In this document: positions 14,338-23,017 of the stretch, piece by piece | Layout: every line of letters begins with the position of its first letter | Position numbering within the stretch: position 1 is the stretch's first letter | DNA from: an uncultured Eubacteriales bacterium | Lineage (GTDB): Bacteria > Bacillota > Clostridia > Oscillospirales > Acutalibacteraceae | DNA length: 25,367 nucleotides | NCBI GenBank assembly: GCA_905198155.1 | Contig: CAJKBQ010000033.1 | Coordinates: forward strand, 1-25,367 | Direction: 5' to 3' | Notes under the pieces: generated by a model | Seen by the model: only the letters and a program-made list of their open reading frames with translations | Database searches by the model: none | Told to the model about the DNA's origin: nothing | Translations under genes and position numbers: made by a program

Positions 14338-15201
14338 ATGAATTGGATTGAAACGGTGGATCGCGCGATCCGGTATATGGAAGCGCATATCACGGAACCG
14401 CTGACGGCGGCGCAGATCGCGGATGCGGTGTATGTATCCCCGTATTACTTCCAGAAAGGGTTTACGATGCTGTGCGGGCTGACGGCGGCGGAATATCTGC
14501 GGAACCGGCGGCTGGCGCTGGCCGGGAACGACCTGGCGACCACCGACGAAAAGGTGATCGACGTCGCGATGAAGTACGGGTACGATTCGCCGGACAGCTT
14601 TACCAAGGCGTTTACCCGGTTCCATGGTGTGACGCCGACAGCGGCACGCCGGAACGATGTGCTGCTCAAATCCTTTGCACCGCTGAAAATCAAATTTTCA
14701 CTTGCAGGAGGATATCTCATGGACTACAAAATCATGAACAAACCGGCGTTCACCGTATTGGCGCACGCCAAAACTTTTTCGTACGAAGGCGCCAAAACCG
14801 CGGTGCCGCAGTTCTGGCAGGAGCATTTTGCGGCCGGACTGGGTGCGGCGGTGATGGGGACATACGGGATCAACATCGACGCACAAATGGGGTCGGAAAC
14901 GTTTGAATATCTGATCGCCGACCCGTACACGGGGCAGGAGGTGCCGGACGGATGCGCGGTGCGGACGATTCCGGCGTTTACATGGGCGGTATTCCCGTGC
15001 GTGGGCGCGCTGCCGAATGCGCTGCAGGACGTGAACCGGCGGATTTTCTCCGAGTGGCTGCCGGCGCTGCGGGAATATGAATTCGCGGCCGGGTACTGCG
15101 TGGAGTGGTACGACGATCCCGCGAAGTACGCAAACGGCACGCAGGACGAAAATTATATCTGCGAAATCTGGATTCCGGTAAAAAAGAAATCGAATTCGTA
15201 A
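14338..15201 (+). CDS. AraC-family regulator with GyrI-like effector-binding domain
   Basis: This one-component transcription factor has 287 aa. Residues 5-100 form the AraC double helix-turn-helix: ITEPLTAAQIADAVYVSPYYFQ-type first helix pair (seen as AAQIADAVYVSPYYF), then AAEYLRNRRLALAG and KYGYDSPDSFTKAFTRFHGVTP. Residues 125-287 match the GyrI-like/BmrR-type domain that binds small, often cationic or drug-like ligands: YKIMNKPAFTVLAH, later GYCVEWYDD and YICEIWIPVKK. The order HTH then GyrI resembles the Rob/SoxS-related regulators of Firmicutes. The ATG at 14338 has AAAGGGGTG 8 nt upstream; an in-frame ATG at 14317 is weaker. The regulated genes may be the neighbours. Confidence 0.92.
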   Translation: MNWIETVDRAIRYMEAHITEPLTAAQIADAVYVSPYYFQKGFTMLCGLTAAEYLRNRRLALAGNDLATTDEKVIDVAMKYGYDSPDSFTKAFTRFHGVTPTAARRNDVLLKSFAPLKIKFSLAGGYLMDYKIMNKPAFTVLAHAKTFSYEGAKTAVPQFWQEHFAAGLGAAVMGTYGINIDAQMGSETFEYLIADPYTGQEVPDGCAVRTIPAFTWAVFPCVGALPNALQDVNRRIFSEWLPALREYEFAAGYCVEWYDDPAKYANGTQDENYICEIWIPVKKKSNS

Positions 15202-15231
15202 AAAACGCGTGCAATTCCGGCGAAGATGTGG

Positions 15232-15237
15232 TACAAT
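15232..15237 (+). promoter_or_regulatory. Possible -10 box (TACAAT) for the PHP gene
   Basis: TACAAT lies 42 nt before the PHP gene start in the 77-nt gap after the AraC gene. The matching -35 region is poor (GTGCAA at 17-nt spacing), so this is tentative. Confidence 0.4.
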
Positions 15238-15278
15238 AAAAGGCGAAGCAAATTCGATGTCAGCAAGGAGCCTGAAAG

Positions 15279-16079
15279 ATGATGCAATTGAACGGATACG
15301 AAGATCAGCATCTGCATACCACCGGGTCGCCGGACGGCCGCAGCACGCCGGAGGAAATGCGCGACCGCGCGCGTGCGCTGGGGCTGCGCGGGATCACGAT
15401 TACCGACCACTGCGAAGCGGAGCAGTACTTTACGCACGCGTATTACCGGTCGGTGCCGCAGGCATATGCCCAGGCGGATGCGCTGCGGCGCGCAGGCGGA
15501 CCGGTGGAGGTGCGCGTGGGGATCGAGATCGGTCAGCCGCGCAGCAATCCGGAAGTATGCGCACAGCTGCTGGCTGCAAACGACTACGATTTGGTGCTGG
15601 CGTCGCTGCACCGGCTGCCGGACACGGCCGATTTTTACACACTGAGCGCCGATCTGACCGCTGCGGCATCGCTGATGCGGCGGTACTGCGCGGAGCTGGA
15701 GCGGATTGTGGCATGGGGGCAGTTTGACGTGCTGGCGCATCTGACGTATCCGCTGCGGCTGATTGCCGGCGCGCATCACCTGAAGCTGCCGCGCGAAACA
15801 TACCGCGACGCGCTGGATCGTGTGCTGCGGGCGGCGGCACAGGCGGGCAAGGGGATCGAAGTGAATACGCAGGGGATGATCCTGCCGGACGCCGAAGTGC
15901 TGCGGCGGTTCCGCGAGCTGGGCGGCCGGTATGTGACGATGGGATCCGACGCACACAGCGCACGGGCGCTGGGGCACGGGCTGCCGGACGGACTGCGCGC
16001 GATACAGGACGCAGGGTTCACCGAACTGACCGTTTACCGGCACCGCAAACCATATGCCATAGCATTTCCCGGGGTGTAA
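15279..16079 (+). CDS. PHP-domain phosphoesterase, histidinol-phosphatase-like (HisJ/HisK type)
   Basis: This metal-dependent phosphoesterase has 266 aa. PHP motifs are all present: DQHLHT (D9, H11, H13), TDHCE (H44, E46), GIEIG, ASLHR (H111), VLAHL, and near the end GSDAHSA (D224, H226). Together they bind the three-metal cluster. HisK-type enzymes dephosphorylate histidinol phosphate in histidine synthesis; the length fits. No other histidine gene is nearby, so the true substrate may differ. AAGGAG at 15265-15270 is 8 nt before the ATG. The stop codon lies inside the terminator hairpin that follows, so the gene is probably monocistronic. Confidence 0.88.
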   Translation: MMQLNGYEDQHLHTTGSPDGRSTPEEMRDRARALGLRGITITDHCEAEQYFTHAYYRSVPQAYAQADALRRAGGPVEVRVGIEIGQPRSNPEVCAQLLAANDYDLVLASLHRLPDTADFYTLSADLTAAASLMRRYCAELERIVAWGQFDVLAHLTYPLRLIAGAHHLKLPRETYRDALDRVLRAAAQAGKGIEVNTQGMILPDAEVLRRFRELGGRYVTMGSDAHSARALGHGLPDGLRAIQDAGFTELTVYRHRKPYAIAFPGV

Positions 16080-16098
16080 AAAACCTCGGGATTTTTTT
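16067..16098 (+). terminator. Rho-independent terminator after the PHP gene
   Basis: An 8-bp stem with one G-U pair (TCCCGGGG, 16067-16074, with CCTCGGGA, 16084-16091) is followed by seven Ts at 16092-16098. The stop codon of the PHP gene sits in the loop. Confidence 0.85.
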
Positions 16099-16171
16099 GT
16101 GTAAAACAACAAATTGTCAAAAAATTATCAAGAAAAATTCAGCGCTTTTAGGTTTTATTTCAGAAAAAAGC

Positions 16172-16200
16172 TTGATTCTGTGACCCGAAGCTGGTATAAT
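16172..16200 (+). promoter_or_regulatory. Sigma-A promoter of the Ldh2-malic enzyme genes
   Basis: TTGATT (16172-16177) and TATAAT (16195-16200) with exactly 17 nt between. The leader is about 75 nt and holds no other obvious element. Confidence 0.85.
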
Positions 16201-16282
16201 TAAAATGCCCGTGTATGTGCTTTCAGCCTGACGGGACGCGGAATATTTTTACATTATCTCATTAGAAAAGAGGAGTTTTACC

Positions 16283-17404
16283 ATGAATTCGGTTCGGTAT
16301 TCTTACGAACAGCTGAAAAAATTCTGCTGCGATGCGTTCGAAATGTTTGGATTCACCGCGGACGAAGCCGAAAAAATCACCGATGTGCTGCTGCTGTCGG
16401 ATCTGTACGGCATTGAGTCGCACGGGATGCAGCGGCTGGTGCGGTACCACAAAGGGATCGAAAAAGGATTGATCCATGTGGACGCCAAGCCGGAGGTGGT
16501 GTTTGAAACGCCGGTGTCGGCCGTGATCGACGGGCACGACGGGATGGGGCAGCTGATTTCGATTGACGCGATGCAGCGCGCGATCGAAAAAGCGAAAACA
16601 TCCGGGGTGGGCATCGTCAGCGTGCGCAATTCCAATCACTTCGGCATCGCCGGGTACTACGCCAAGATGGCATGCGACGCCGGGCTGGTGGGCTTCGCGA
16701 TGACGAATTCCGAGGCGATTATGGTGCCGACGTACGCCAGACTGGCGATGCTGGGGTCGAACCCGATCGCGATTTCGATGCCGGCGGAGCCGTATCCGTT
16801 CTTCTTTGACGCTTCGACGACGGTGGTTACGCGCGGTAAGCTGGAAATTTACAACAAGCTGTCCAAGCCGCTGCCGCAGGGCTGGGCACTGGACGAAAAC
16901 GGCAACGCCTGTACCGATGCAGCACGCGTGCTGGGCAACATCGTCGGCAAAAAAGGCGGCGGGATCATGCCGCTGGGCGGCAACACGGAGCAGTCCGGCG
17001 GGCACAAAGGCTACGGCTACGGGATGCTGTGCGAGATTTTCTGCTCGATTTTCTCGGGTGGGCTGACGTCCAACCACACGCATACCAACGGCAAGGGCGG
17101 AACCTGCCACGGGTTTATGGCGATTGATCCGGCGATTTTCGGGGATGTCGATGGGATGAAGCAGCGGTTTTCCACGTTTTTGCAGGAGCTGCGCGATGCG
17201 CCCAAGGCCGACGGCCAGCCGCGCATTTACACGCACGGCGAAAAAGAAATCGCCGCGTATGCCGACCGGATGGCCAACGGGATTGACGTGAACATCAACA
17301 CCGTGGCCGAGATGAAGAACCTGTGCGACTATCTGGGGATGGACAGTGTCGCATATCTGGGCGACGTCGATTTTTCGGCGGCGAAGCAAAGCTCGTATCA
17401 ATAA
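16283..17404 (+). CDS. Malate/L-lactate dehydrogenase family oxidoreductase (Ldh2 type)
   Basis: This NAD(P)-dependent 2-hydroxyacid dehydrogenase belongs to the Ldh2 superfamily, which is unrelated to Rossmann-fold LDH/MDH. The 373-aa protein is full length with the catalytic SHG (H47) and the NSNHFG motif (H119). GSNPIAISMPA and GGHKGYGYGMLCE also fit the family. Members oxidise malate, L-lactate, ureidoglycolate or similar acids; the specificity cannot be read from sequence. The malic enzyme gene 66 nt downstream makes malate the best guess. The ATG at 16283 follows AGAGGAG. The own promoter at 16172-16200 probably drives both genes. Confidence 0.92.
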   Translation: MNSVRYSYEQLKKFCCDAFEMFGFTADEAEKITDVLLLSDLYGIESHGMQRLVRYHKGIEKGLIHVDAKPEVVFETPVSAVIDGHDGMGQLISIDAMQRAIEKAKTSGVGIVSVRNSNHFGIAGYYAKMACDAGLVGFAMTNSEAIMVPTYARLAMLGSNPIAISMPAEPYPFFFDASTTVVTRGKLEIYNKLSKPLPQGWALDENGNACTDAARVLGNIVGKKGGGIMPLGGNTEQSGGHKGYGYGMLCEIFCSIFSGGLTSNHTHTNGKGGTCHGFMAIDPAIFGDVDGMKQRFSTFLQELRDAPKADGQPRIYTHGEKEIAAYADRMANGIDVNINTVAEMKNLCDYLGMDSVAYLGDVDFSAAKQSSYQ

Positions 17405-17470
17405 GCAGTAACCGGGTTGAATGAAGCCAATCCGGTGAAAAATAAAATGTAAAGAGATGGAAACGGGATC

Positions 17471-18643
<1,173 letters not shown>

Positions 18644-18669
18644 TCGGTTCGTGAATTGAATTTTTCGGA

Positions 18670-18701
18670 AAGGCTGCTGCATTCGTGCGGCGGCCTTTTT
18701 T
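18670..18701 (+). terminator. Rho-independent terminator after the malic enzyme gene
   Basis: An 11-bp stem with two G-U pairs (AAGGCTGCTGC, 18670-18680, with GCGGCGGCCTT, 18687-18697) is directly followed by Ts up to 18701. Confidence 0.85.
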
Positions 18702-19090
18702 GATTTGCCGGAAAAAGTCGGTTAAAAAAGTTTCGGAATAACGGAAAAATGTGGAGATGCGGGACACCGTTGTTTTTTTCAACGATGCCCCGCAAATTTT
18801 TCATTGTCCTATGCCAAATCCGCCGCGTTCACCCCGCCGCGGCGGCAAAAATGCCCCGCCCCAGAGGCAGCGCAAAAAATTTTTTCCCGCCGCCGCCGAA
18901 ACCGCCCATGCCAAATTCGCCAAACGGGCCAAACCGGCCGCCGTACGCCGGGCGCACCATTTCGTGGCCGAATCGCCGAAAAACCGCGTCCCACCGCGGA
19001 ATTCCGGCATTTTCAGACCCGGAGCGGGCGGCGGCAAGGGGCGGGTGAAATCCGCCAGCAGGGCCGGTTTCGCGTGAAAATCTCACCATC
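18702..19090. other. GC-rich intergenic stretch without a supported gene
   Basis: This part of the 552-base gap holds a strong hairpin (18759-18793) and a C-rich + strand with runs of CCG. Several frames on both strands lack stops because of composition. One minus-strand frame (18829-19089) contains a Gly/Phe-rich segment (GRFGPFGEFGMGGFGGGG) that recalls N-termini of some PadR-type regulators. It has no ribosome binding site and ends before any DNA-binding domain. I do not call a gene; a decayed gene or a structured RNA is possible. Confidence 0.5.
18759..18793 (-). promoter_or_regulatory. Long hairpin, better paired as minus-strand RNA
   Basis: The arms 18759-18772 and 18780-18793 enclose a 7-nt homopolymer loop. 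As plus-strand RNA there are two A-C mismatches. As minus-strand RNA both become G-U pairs, giving 14 continuous base pairs. No clean T-run follows directly on the minus strand, and AAATTTTT follows on the plus strand. A terminator for a lost minus-strand gene is one reading. Confidence 0.55.
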
Positions 19091-19119
19091 TGTACAAAAT
19101 CGGCCCCTTGTGCTATGCT
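19091..19119 (+). promoter_or_regulatory. Promoter of the ABC transporter operon
   Basis: TGTACA (19091-19096) and TATGCT (19114-19119) are 17 nt apart, and a TG one base before the -10 box makes it extended. The weak -35 would suit activation by a regulator such as the downstream AraC protein. Confidence 0.6.
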
Positions 19120-19126
19120 ATAACCA

Positions 19127-19165
19127 CCGCCTCACGAAGGGCGGCGAACCGTCCCGGGCGGACGG
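19127..19165 (+). promoter_or_regulatory. Two hairpins in the 5' leader of the ABC operon
   Basis: CCGCC (19127-19131) pairs with GGCGG (19140-19144), and CCGTCC (19149-19154) pairs with GGACGG (19160-19165). They lie just after the promoter and before GGGGAGG at 19182-19188. There is no T-run. They may stabilise the mRNA or form part of a protein-binding site. Confidence 0.45.
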
Positions 19166-19195
19166 CTCACAAACTTTATCTGGGGAGGAATACAC

Positions 19196-20140
19196 ATGAT
19201 GCAGACTGCGGCGGCTATCCGGCGCAAAAGTCTCCGGCGCAGCATCAAGGTGCAGTTTTTGAATCACTGGCAGCTGTACCTGATGATGATCCCGGCGGTG
19301 GCGTACATCATTATTTTCGCGTATGTGCCAATGTACGGGATCCTGATGGCGTTCAAAGATTTTAGCCTGAAAAAGGGGATTCTGGGCAGCCCGTGGTGCG
19401 GGGTGAGCAACTTCGTCCGGCTGTTCAAGTCGTACTGGTTTCCGGTGATTCTGAAAAACACGCTGTCGGTCAGCTTGCTGAGTTTGGTGATCGGGTTCCC
19501 GATTCCGATTCTCTTCGCGCTGATGGTCAACGAGGTCGGCAACGGCAAGGTCAAGCAGGTGCTGCAAACGGTCAGCTACGCGCCGCACTTCATCTCGACG
19601 GTGGTCATCTGCGGCATGATCCTGCTGTTTCTCAGCCCGTCCACAGGCATCATCAACCTGGCGATTCAGGCGCTGGGGATGGAGCCGGTGTACTTCATGG
19701 CCAGCCCCACGGCGTTCAAGTGGGTATATGTGCTGAGCGGCGTATGGCAAGGCACCGGTTGGGGCGCGATCATCTACTTTGCGGCGCTGGCCGGCGTGGA
19801 CAAGTCGCTGCTGGAAGCCGCCGAGATCGACGGCGCCACGCGCATCCAGCGGATTATCCACATCAATTTCCCGGTGCTGGTGCCCACCATCGTCATCATG
19901 CTGATCCTGCAATGCGGGCAGCTGCTGAGCGTGGGGTACGAAAAAGTGCTGCTGCTGCAAAACGACTCGAATTTAAGTGGGTCGGAAGTAATTTCCACTT
20001 ATGTCTATAAAGTCGGCCTGGTCGATTTCGACTATGCGTTTTCGACGGCGTCCGGTATTTTTAATTCGATTTGCAATACGGTGATTTTGGTTGCTGCCAA
20101 TACATTGTCGAAAAAATTTGCAAATTCGAGCTTGTGGTAA
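19196..20140 (+). CDS. Carbohydrate ABC transporter permease, LplB-like
   Basis: This is one of the two membrane subunits of a CUT1-type importer. The 314-aa product has about six membrane segments, starting with LYLMMIPAVAYIIIFAYVPM near residues 24-43. The EAA loop EAAEIDGATRIQRI begins at E207 and contacts the ATPase. The N-terminal LplB/YteP-type pattern YVPMYGILMAFKDF and the GVWQGTGWGAIIY segment are typical of transporters for complex sugars or oligosaccharides in Firmicutes. GGGGAGG gives a good start at 19196. It is first in an operon with the LplC-like permease and a lipoprotein; no ATPase gene is present. Confidence 0.93.
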   Translation: MMQTAAAIRRKSLRRSIKVQFLNHWQLYLMMIPAVAYIIIFAYVPMYGILMAFKDFSLKKGILGSPWCGVSNFVRLFKSYWFPVILKNTLSVSLLSLVIGFPIPILFALMVNEVGNGKVKQVLQTVSYAPHFISTVVICGMILLFLSPSTGIINLAIQALGMEPVYFMASPTAFKWVYVLSGVWQGTGWGAIIYFAALAGVDKSLLEAAEIDGATRIQRIIHINFPVLVPTIVIMLILQCGQLLSVGYEKVLLLQNDSNLSGSEVISTYVYKVGLVDFDYAFSTASGIFNSICNTVILVAANTLSKKFANSSLW

Positions 20141-20158
20141 GGAAGGAGATGTGGTATA

Positions 20159-21100
20159 ATGTTATCGAAAGAAAAGAGTTCCAACCATAACCGCATCTCG
20201 CTCACCGGCGGCGACCGGGTGTTCGTGACCATCAACGGGATTTTGCTGGCGCTGTTCTTCTGCATCACGCTCTACCCCATGCTGTATGTGCTGAGCGCGT
20301 CGTTCAGCGACCCGAACGCGGTCGCGTCCGGCGAGATGGTGCTGTTCCCGGTGCGGCCGTCGATGCAGTGCTACCAATACCTGTCCGGCTACAAAGAAAT
20401 CTGGATCGGCTACGGCAACACGTTTTTCTACACCATTATCGGGACGTTGATGAACTTGGCGGCGACGCTGCCGTGCGCCTATGCGCTGAGCCGGCGCGAC
20501 ATCGGCGGGCGCGGATTCGTGATGACGCTGTTCGTAATCACGATGTACTTCGGCGGCGGGCTGATCCCGTCGTACCTGAACATCCGTGCGCTTGGGCTGC
20601 TGAACACCCGCTGGGTGATGCTGCTCAACGGCCTGGTGTCGGCGTATAACCTGATTGTGGCGCGGACATTTTTCTCCAACACCATCCCCTGGGAGCTGCA
20701 CGAAGCGGCGTTCCTGGACGGATGCAGCGACTTCCGCCTGTTCACGAAGATTATCCTGCCGCTGAGCGCGCCGATTGTCGTCGTGATGGCGCTGTATTAC
20801 GGCGTCGGGCACTGGAATGCGTATTTCAACGCGTTCATCTACCTGTCCGACCGCACGAAATTCCCGCTCCAGGTATTCCTGAAAGAGATTTTGATGCAAA
20901 GCAAATTTGCCGAAAACGAGATGCTGCAAGGCGGCGACTTCACCCCCGAGCAGCTGCTGGCGATGACCCGCATGACGGAAACCGCCAATATGCTCAAATA
21001 CGGCATTATTGTGATCTCGACGGTCCCCATGCTGTGCATTTACCCGTTTTTGCAGCGGTATTTTGCCAAAGGCGTGATGATTGGATCCGTCAAAGGCTGA
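20159..21100 (+). CDS. Carbohydrate ABC transporter permease, LplC/YtcP-like
   Basis: This is the second membrane subunit, 313 aa with six predicted membrane segments. The start contains GDRVFVTINGILLALF, followed by LYPMLYVLSASFSDP, typical for LplC/YtcP proteins. The EAA loop HEAAFLDGCSDFRLF begins near residue 181. A C-terminal VMIGSVKG ends the protein, as is common in the family. The gap to the first permease is 18 nt with GGAAGGAG as ribosome binding site. It would pair with the LplB-like subunit as a heterodimer. Confidence 0.93.
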   Translation: MLSKEKSSNHNRISLTGGDRVFVTINGILLALFFCITLYPMLYVLSASFSDPNAVASGEMVLFPVRPSMQCYQYLSGYKEIWIGYGNTFFYTIIGTLMNLAATLPCAYALSRRDIGGRGFVMTLFVITMYFGGGLIPSYLNIRALGLLNTRWVMLLNGLVSAYNLIVARTFFSNTIPWELHEAAFLDGCSDFRLFTKIILPLSAPIVVVMALYYGVGHWNAYFNAFIYLSDRTKFPLQVFLKEILMQSKFAENEMLQGGDFTPEQLLAMTRMTETANMLKYGIIVISTVPMLCIYPFLQRYFAKGVMIGSVKG

Positions 21101-21136
21101 CCCCACCCCCTGGTTTCAACCGGGCGGGGTTTGGGG
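21101..21136 (+). promoter_or_regulatory. Stem-loop between permease and binding-protein genes
   Basis: CCCCACCCC at 21101-21109 can pair with the GGGG-TTT-GGGG arm at 21126-21136, with GGTT/AACC (21112-21120) inside. It starts directly after the permease stop. Such hairpins often set different mRNA levels for permeases and the abundant binding protein. A T-run occurs only 26 nt later, so full termination is unlikely. Confidence 0.5.
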
Positions 21137-21190
21137 AACGCCGCTCGGTTTGGAATAAAATATTTTTTTCAAACGGAGGAAAGATTACTT

Positions 21191-22900
21191 ATGAAAAAAC
21201 ACGTCAAACAAATTTTGGCGATGCTGCTCGCGGCGATGATGGTGCTTGCGCTCGCGTCCTGCGCCAAGACCCCGGCGTCGTCCGCTGCGCCCGCTTCGTC
21301 CGGTACGGAAGCGACGTCTTCGGCGGCCGGTCCGCAAAAAGAAGAAGATATCGTGATTCACGCGATCAGCGCGTATTACACGTATTCCGGCGACCCCAAC
21401 AAGGTATTCCTCATGGATCACATTCGTGAAAAACTTGGGATCACCATTGAATGGGAAATATACCAGTCCCCGGAAGATTTCAAACCGAAATTCGCGCTCC
21501 AGCTGACGGACAACAACATGGCGGATCTGTACCTGCACCTGAATCTGACCGTTGCGGAGCAGAATAAATACGGTCAGGACGGCTACCTCGCGAACTTCAA
21601 AGAGTGTTTTGATGTGATGCCGAATTTCAAAAAATATTTTGAAGAAAATACCGGCTGGGCGGCGTACATCTCCGACGGCGAAGGCGCAGTGTACGGATTC
21701 CCGCGGGCGTACGCATCCGATTCCTCGCGCTCGATGGCCAACGCATGGGTCAAGAAAACCTGGGTCGAAGCCGCAGGGCTGAAGTCGATCCCGACCACGC
21801 CGGAAGGCATTTACGATATGCTCGTGTACTTCCGTGACCACGATATGGACGGCGACGGCGACAAAAACAACGAAATTCCGTTTACGATGATGTCCGGCAG
21901 CGCCGGTGTGCGCATCGACTGGAACCTGCGCGCAATGTTCGGCATTTACGACGTCAGCGAAAACTACAACCTGATGGTAAAAGACGGCAAAGTCGTCCTT
22001 GCCAATACGACGGACAACTACCGTGCATACCTCACCTGGATGAACAAGCTGTTCAACGACGGACTGCTGGACAAAGAATTTGCGACGCAGACCCCGGATC
22101 AGATGCGCACGAAAATAAAGGGCGGGATCACCGGTTTGTTCTCCGACTGGGGCGGCATTCCTTCCGCGACCGGCGACTCCACCAAAGGCAAAAACCTCGA
22201 ATACATCACCTGGAACGGCGGTTCTTCCGAATATCAGGAAAAACCGGTGTACGTCAAATTCCCGAGCCAGTCTTCGGCGACGAAATGCCATGTGGCAGAA
22301 TCCTCCAAATACAAAGAGCGTATTTTCAAAATGATCGACTACTTCTTCACCAAAGAAGGCTGGGAGATCGGCACCTACGGCCTGGCGGGCACGCACTTCA
22401 AGTATGAAGAGCCGGATGCATACGGCTACAAAGCGCGCAATTACGACGGAATGTGGGAAGATAAGTACAAAACGCAGACCGAATGGCTTTACAACGTGGT
22501 TACGATCGACGGGTTCAACATGACCCAGTGGAACGAAACCGCCGATATCGTGGACAACGCCGATTACGACACCCTGAAGAAAATGATGACCGATGCGCCG
22601 AACTACACCTACTCCGCCCGTGCGCAGGTGCGCGCGCAGATGATTGACGACGGTGTGACCTATGTCGATTCATTCCCGTTCCTCTCCTACACGGCGGACG
22701 AAACGAAAGAGCGCTCCACCCTCGCGACCGATATCACCAACTTCCTGAAAACCGCCAAAGTCGAATTCATCAACGGCACTCGTCCGCTGACCGACGACGA
22801 ATGGGCGAAGTTTGCCAAACAACTGGACGATATGGGCGTCGACCGCCTGCTGAAAATTGAGCAGGCCGCGTACGACCGCTACGTGAAAGCCAGCAAATAA
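21191..22900 (+). CDS. Extracellular solute-binding lipoprotein, LplA-like
   Basis: This is the substrate-capturing subunit of the importer. The 569-aa product has a type II signal peptide: MKKHVKQ, a hydrophobic core, and lipobox LASC with acylated C24. A Ser/Ala-rich linker leads to the mature protein. An EF-hand-like loop (DHDMDGDGDKNNE, from D216) is a calcium-site signature usual in LplA-type proteins. The length agrees with that group, which handles complex carbohydrates. The ATG at 21191 has GGAGGAAAG upstream; a frame extension to 21131 adds no signal. It belongs with the two upstream permeases and the downstream regulator. The sugar is not identifiable. Confidence 0.93.
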   Translation: MKKHVKQILAMLLAAMMVLALASCAKTPASSAAPASSGTEATSSAAGPQKEEDIVIHAISAYYTYSGDPNKVFLMDHIREKLGITIEWEIYQSPEDFKPKFALQLTDNNMADLYLHLNLTVAEQNKYGQDGYLANFKECFDVMPNFKKYFEENTGWAAYISDGEGAVYGFPRAYASDSSRSMANAWVKKTWVEAAGLKSIPTTPEGIYDMLVYFRDHDMDGDGDKNNEIPFTMMSGSAGVRIDWNLRAMFGIYDVSENYNLMVKDGKVVLANTTDNYRAYLTWMNKLFNDGLLDKEFATQTPDQMRTKIKGGITGLFSDWGGIPSATGDSTKGKNLEYITWNGGSSEYQEKPVYVKFPSQSSATKCHVAESSKYKERIFKMIDYFFTKEGWEIGTYGLAGTHFKYEEPDAYGYKARNYDGMWEDKYKTQTEWLYNVVTIDGFNMTQWNETADIVDNADYDTLKKMMTDAPNYTYSARAQVRAQMIDDGVTYVDSFPFLSYTADETKERSTLATDITNFLKTAKVEFINGTRPLTDDEWAKFAKQLDDMGVDRLLKIEQAAYDRYVKASK

Positions 22901-22928
22901 TTCCCCCAAAAAAATCAGCAGCGAACAA

Positions 22929-22951
22929 GCAGCCGCCTCCCCAGCGGCTGC
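22929..22951 (+). terminator. Stem-loop after the binding-protein gene, likely attenuator
   Basis: A perfect 8-bp stem (GCAGCCGC/GCGGCTGC) with a 7-nt loop starts 28 nt after the lipoprotein stop. No T-run follows, so partial read-through into the regulator gene, or 3' end protection, is more likely than full termination. Confidence 0.5.
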
Positions 22952-23017
22952 CTGTCCGCTCGCTTGCGATTTTCCGGCAAGCAGAATTTCACCAAAAAAG
23001 GGAGAGAAAACGCGCAA

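Noticed and set aside
20132..20160. TTGTGG-17-TATAAT promoter-like pair just before the second permease gene
   Set aside because: The -10 box overlaps the start codon and the spacer is the ribosome binding site, so transcripts would begin inside the gene. Probably chance.
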